DNA of 54,792 nt from Akkermansia muciniphila (lineage in GTDB: Bacteria > Verrucomicrobiota > Verrucomicrobiia > Limisphaerales > BJHT01): NCBI GenBank assembly GCA_945861535.1, contig CAMAUZ010000054.1, forward strand, positions 1-54,792, in the 5' to 3' direction. Under the pieces are notes generated by a model. The model was not told the origin of the DNA. It searched no databases and was given only the letters and a program-made list of their open reading frames with translations. Shown one piece after another: positions 51,336 to 54,792 of this stretch (positions are counted from its first letter, which is position 1; the number at the start of each line of letters is the position of its first letter). A program made the position numbers and the translations under genes.

Positions 51336-52670
51336 ATGAACCCCAAGACCAATCCGATCACCCGTCGCACCGCGCTCCGCGGCCTGGGCGCGATGCTCGC
51401 GCTGCCGTATCTCGACATCATGAGTGGCCGCACGCTCGCCGCCGTCACCGGCAAGGCCGAGCCCGCGCGGCTCGCGTGCTTCTACATCCCCGGCGCGATC
51501 AACCAATACAACTGGTTCCCGGCCGACGAGGGTCTCAATTACACGCTCGCCCCCTCGCACCTGCCGCTGAAACACCTGCGCGACCAGTTCTCGGTGCTCA
51601 CCAATCTCTCGCACATCCAGGGGCGCATCAGCGGACACGAGCATCCTTACAACTGGCTCACCGGCACCAATATCAAGATCACTCCCGGCACCATCACCAA
51701 CTCCATCTCGATGGATCAGGTCGCCGCGCGGCACGCCGGGCCGACTTACGTGCCCTCCCTCGCGCTGTCCTTTGCGGACGGCGTCGGGACCGCCACGCTC
51801 TCGCGCAATGCGATGGGCGCGGACATTCCCGCGACCGCCAATTACCGCGCCGTCTTCGAGCGCCTCTTCCCGCCGGCCGACAAGACCCAGCAGCAGGACG
51901 CCCAGGCGCGCCTCGCGCAGGACCGCAGCATCCTCGACACCGCGATGGGCGACGTGAAGAGCTTCCAGGCGCGGCTCGGCTACGACGACCGTCAGCGCGT
52001 CGAGCAATACCTCGCCTCGATCCGCGACGTGGAGCAGCGCCTCACCGACAAGGGGAAAATCATCGAGCAAGGCCGGCCGAAATTCGACGAAGCCAGCGTG
52101 CGCCTCGAGCCGCAGGGCAAAAGCCGCATGCAGGAACACATCGAACTGATGATGGACCTCATCGCGCTCGCCTTTCAGACCGACATGACCCGCGTCGTCA
52201 CGCACAGCCTCGGCGGCGAAGGCGGCCCGAACTACGACGATTACAAGGACTGGTCGAAGGCCGCCGGCGCGCAGCTCCGCGGCGCGCATGATTTTCATCA
52301 CAAAGGCTCCGGCGACCGCGGCGCGGACAATCCCGACACCAAGGTCATCGGCCTGCGTGACGCCATGTTCTGCGCCAGCCTCGCGCGGCTCATGGACCGC
52401 CTGAAAGCCATCCCCGCGCGCGAAGGCACGTTGCTCGACCACACAGTGCTGCTCCTCGGCGGCTCGCAGATCAGCAGCCATTCCGGCGGCAGTTTTCCGA
52501 TGCTCCTGGCCGGCGGACGTCGGCTCGGCTTCAAGCACGGCCAGCATATGAAGTGGAAGAACAACACCAAGCCCGCCTCCGATCTTTACCTCACCATCCT
52601 CCAGCAAATGGGCTGCCCGGTGAAATCGTTCAAGGAAAGCACCGGGCCGATCACGGAACTACTGGCCTGA
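51336..52670 (+). CDS. DUF1552 exported protein with twin-arginine signal
   Basis: 444 aa from the ATG at 51336; the frame is open 18 codons further but the Tat signal starts here. NPITRRTALRGLGAMLALPY is a twin-arginine leader. DUF1552 features follow: ARLACFYIPGAINQYNWFPA, FSVLTNLSHIQGRISGHEHP, VEQYLASIRDVEQRL, MMDLIALAFQTDMTRVVTHS, and LLLGGSQISSHSGGSFPMLL near the end. It is the usual partner of the DUF1592 protein encoded at 48207, here separated from it by the HTH gene. The 51146-51335 gap holds nothing recognisable. Confidence 0.9.
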   Translation: MNPKTNPITRRTALRGLGAMLALPYLDIMSGRTLAAVTGKAEPARLACFYIPGAINQYNWFPADEGLNYTLAPSHLPLKHLRDQFSVLTNLSHIQGRISGHEHPYNWLTGTNIKITPGTITNSISMDQVAARHAGPTYVPSLALSFADGVGTATLSRNAMGADIPATANYRAVFERLFPPADKTQQQDAQARLAQDRSILDTAMGDVKSFQARLGYDDRQRVEQYLASIRDVEQRLTDKGKIIEQGRPKFDEASVRLEPQGKSRMQEHIELMMDLIALAFQTDMTRVVTHSLGGEGGPNYDDYKDWSKAAGAQLRGAHDFHHKGSGDRGADNPDTKVIGLRDAMFCASLARLMDRLKAIPAREGTLLDHTVLLLGGSQISSHSGGSFPMLLAGGRRLGFKHGQHMKWKNNTKPASDLYLTILQQMGCPVKSFKESTGPITELLA

Positions 52671-52737
52671 ACCGAAGGATTTTAGCTTGCCCCCCCCCCG
52701 GTGGAGTAAAGCAATGGGCGACCCGATCGTTGAACCG

Positions 52738-54384
52738 ATGAATAGGCACGCACGCTCCAGCTTGTTGACCGCCCGTGGCATGTTGACCGCTGCGTTCATT
52801 CTGGTCGGCGGTTGCCTGGGTGCGGCGGGCGGCACCTTGTCCGAGACCATAGACCGCGAGATCAAGGCCGGATGGAGCAGGGAAAAGATTACCCCGCCGG
52901 AGCGTTCCTCCGATGCGGTGTTCCTGCGCCGCATCTACCTCGACCTCGTCGGCATGATCCCGGGCTACGAGGAAACGACGACGTTTCTGGCCGACACCGA
53001 TCCTGAGAAGCGGACAAAACTGATCGACAGGCTGTTGGCGGACGCGCGTTACGGACGCCAGCAGGCGCAGGTGTTTGATCTCGCGATGCTGACGCGCGAT
53101 CACAAGGTGGTGGATGGGACGGTGGGACATCGCACTCGCGGCAGGTTTCGCGAATGGCTGGCGAAGCAGTTCGCAGCCAACGAACCCTACGACCGGATTG
53201 CCGCCAAGATTCTCCAGGCCGAGGAGGAAGGTTCGCAGCTCTATTTCGCGGTGCATGCGAACACGGATGAGATGGTCGCCGCCGTCTCGCGGTTCTTCCT
53301 CGGCACGCAGATTCAGTGCGCGAAGTGCCACGACCATCCGTTCGAGACGTGGAAGCAGAAGGACTATCATGGCATGGCCGGCTTCTTCGCCCGCACCGTC
53401 TTTGTGGAAGTTGCGGGGAAACCCGAGATCACGAATCAGAAGGGGAAGCAGTATCTGGTCGGCGAGAAGACCGTCGGCGAGGCGTTGTCTTCGCTCGAAG
53501 AGGTCGATCCCAAGACCAAGAAAAAGAAGACCATCCCCATCAAGCCGAAGTTTCTCAGTGGCGACGAACTGAAGGAACCGGAACCGCCCAAGGATTACGT
53601 CGAGCCGAAGCTCAAACCCAATGAACTGCCGCCGAAGCCGGGCTTTTCGCGGCGCCAGAAATTTATCGAGTGGATGATCGGGAAGGATAATCCGTTCTTC
53701 GCGAAGGCCGCGGCCAACCGCGTGTGGGCGCAGTTCATGGGCCGGGGTTTCGTGCATCCGGTGGACGACTTCAGTTCGTCCAGCACTCCCAGCCATCCCG
53801 GATTGCTGAAGGCAATCGAGACCGAACTGGTGGCGCACAGTTTTGACCTCAAATGGCTGATCCGCGAAATCGTCAACAGCCACGCCTATCAGGCCGCCGA
53901 TCTCGGCGACGCGAAGGATGCCATGCCGATGTTTTACGAGCGCGCCCCGGTTCGCCCGCTGAACGTTGAGGAGTTGACGGCGTCGCTGCATATCGCGATG
54001 GGACTGGGACTCGAGCCGGCACTCAAGGCGGAGCCAAGCCAGCAGATGTTGCAGTATCTCGGCAAGCCGACCGACGGTCAGGGCCGCTTCCAGGGAAGCC
54101 TGACGGAGCATCTATTCTTCCACAACGGCGACGGTTTCCGCGGGATGTGCCGGCCCAACAAAGGCAACCTGGCGGACCAGTTGCTCACGGGCACCGAGGA
54201 TTGGGGCAAGAAGGTGGAGCGGATGTTTCTGTCGGTCCTGAGCCGCCCGCCCGCCGGCGAGGAGCGCGAGCAATTCGTCCAATACCTGGGTGCCGACGGG
54301 AAGGACTCGAAGCTGACCGCCCAGCGGATCGAGGATGCCATGTGGGTGCTCGTGAGCAGTTCGGAATTCCGCTTCAACAAGTGA
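52738..54384 (+). CDS. DUF1549/DUF1553 exported protein
   Basis: 548 aa from the ATG at 52738; an upstream ATG at 52714 is also possible. The N-terminus has a hydrophobic stretch ending in ILVGGCLGAAGG, which may be a lipobox with Cys as lipid site. DUF1549 is recognised by FLRRIYLDLVGMIPGYEETT, LIDRLLADARYGRQQAQVF and the heme-like QCAKCHDHPFETWKQKDYHG (CxxCH at 53317-53331). DUF1553 is recognised by RRQKFIEWMIGKDNPFFAKA, ANRVWAQFMGRGFVHPVDDF and the LSRPPAGEEREQFVQYL end. These proteins are PVC-typical and pair with DUF1501, as here. No activity is established. Confidence 0.93.
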   Translation: MNRHARSSLLTARGMLTAAFILVGGCLGAAGGTLSETIDREIKAGWSREKITPPERSSDAVFLRRIYLDLVGMIPGYEETTTFLADTDPEKRTKLIDRLLADARYGRQQAQVFDLAMLTRDHKVVDGTVGHRTRGRFREWLAKQFAANEPYDRIAAKILQAEEEGSQLYFAVHANTDEMVAAVSRFFLGTQIQCAKCHDHPFETWKQKDYHGMAGFFARTVFVEVAGKPEITNQKGKQYLVGEKTVGEALSSLEEVDPKTKKKKTIPIKPKFLSGDELKEPEPPKDYVEPKLKPNELPPKPGFSRRQKFIEWMIGKDNPFFAKAAANRVWAQFMGRGFVHPVDDFSSSSTPSHPGLLKAIETELVAHSFDLKWLIREIVNSHAYQAADLGDAKDAMPMFYERAPVRPLNVEELTASLHIAMGLGLEPALKAEPSQQMLQYLGKPTDGQGRFQGSLTEHLFFHNGDGFRGMCRPNKGNLADQLLTGTEDWGKKVERMFLSVLSRPPAGEEREQFVQYLGADGKDSKLTAQRIEDAMWVLVSSSEFRFNK

Positions 54385-54415
54385 CCGCCCGAAACCAATC
54401 CCAAGCCAGACCCTT

Positions 54416-54792
54416 ATGATTCACGATCGCCATCAGCAACATCACCTCAGCCGCCGCAGCCTGCTCAAGAGCACGCTCGTCACAGCCGGCGGCGTGGCCG
54501 TGGCCAATTGGGGCGCGTTGTTCCATTCCCAGACCATCGCCGCGGAAGCGAAGCGTTCCGGCAAGCGTTGCATCATGCTCTACATGGAGGGCGGTGCCAG
54601 CCAGATTGACACGTTTGACATGAAGCCGGGACGGCCCACCGGCGGACCGTTCCGTCCGATCAAGACCAACGTGGACGGCATCCAGATCTGCGAATACCTG
54701 CCGAAGCTGGCCCGCCACGCCGACAAGCTGGCGATCATCCGCAGCATGAGGACGAAGTCGGTCGATCACGGGATCGGCGGCTACCACATGCA
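54416..54792 (+). CDS. DUF1501 exported protein, N-terminal part (3' end beyond window)
   Basis: The ATG at 54416 opens a frame that runs to the window end (125 codons). A twin-arginine leader (HLSRRSLLKSTLVTAGGVAV) is followed by the DUF1501 start CIMLYMEGGASQIDTFDMKP, then GRPTGGPFRPIKTNVDGIQI, CEYLPKLARHADKLAIIRSM and a DHGIGGYHM element. DUF1501 belongs to the alkaline-phosphatase/sulfatase fold group; function is unproven. It lies 31 bp after its usual DUF1549/DUF1553 partner. Confidence 0.92.
   Translation, partial: MIHDRHQQHHLSRRSLLKSTLVTAGGVAVANWGALFHSQTIAAEAKRSGKRCIMLYMEGGASQIDTFDMKPGRPTGGPFRPIKTNVDGIQICEYLPKLARHADKLAIIRSMRTKSVDHGIGGYHM

Overview
The window looks like a chromosomal segment of a Verrucomicrobiota bacterium (Pedosphaera/Limisphaera-like; inference). 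The basis is family content: paired DUF1592 and DUF1552 proteins, DUF1549/DUF1553 with DUF1501, secreted sulfatases, DUF1080, PQQ-type propellers, a sialidase-like propeller and TM2/GYF_2 proteins, plus long-hairpin dispersed repeats and few clear Shine-Dalgarno sequences. These families are typical of the Planctomycetes-Verrucomicrobia group. No rRNA gene, CRISPR array or complete tRNA was seen.

Left part (1-13949). The 3' end of an AAA+ ATPase gene on the + strand faces a tightly packed eight-gene cluster on the - strand. In transcription order the cluster encodes: a zinc-ribbon P-loop GTPase; a 1023-aa GTPase-associated protein (GAP1-N2-like, then Ig-like, then transmembrane); a 991-aa protein with one central transmembrane segment; a GYF_2/zinc-ribbon/TM2 protein; a MotA/TolQ/ExbB-type proton channel; a MotB/ExbD-like subunit fused to an HtrA-like trypsin protease; a second MotB/ExbD-like coiled-coil subunit; and a second GYF_2 membrane protein. 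The DNA is clearly less GC-rich than the rest of the window. The gene set suggests a membrane complex in which a GTPase switch and a proton-driven stator control a tethered protease. This is the best candidate here for a little-described system, possibly a biological-conflict or stress-signalling device (inference).

Junction (13950-15650). About 1.7 kb without a confident gene. It holds a coding-like fragment, a pair of 40-nt repeats spaced 72 bp apart, and a tRNA-Ser(CGA) fragment cut at the anticodon loop. This fits an old insertion or rearrangement boundary.

Right part (15651-54792), almost entirely + strand and GC-rich. It encodes exported proteins: a 1726-aa subtilisin-like protease, a propeller protein, a small exported protein, a cytosolic WD40-like protein, an alpha/beta hydrolase, DUF1592 plus DUF1552, a PQQ-like propeller, a broken methyltransferase-like gene, a sulfatase, a DUF1080 protein, an 1118-aa methyltransferase-like/PQQ fusion followed by a broken copy of its N-terminus, a small membrane protein, and a sialidase-like protein plus FAD oxidoreductase. 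Next comes a set with 4-bp overlaps (PQQ propeller, sulfatase, YbaK deacylase, WD40), then a second DUF1592/HTH/DUF1552 set, DUF1549/DUF1553, and the start of a DUF1501 gene at the window end. Together these suggest breakdown of sulfated or otherwise decorated polysaccharides outside the cytoplasm (inference from families). Between genes, and sometimes inside their 5' ends, lie several unrelated long-hairpin repeat families and gene remnants.
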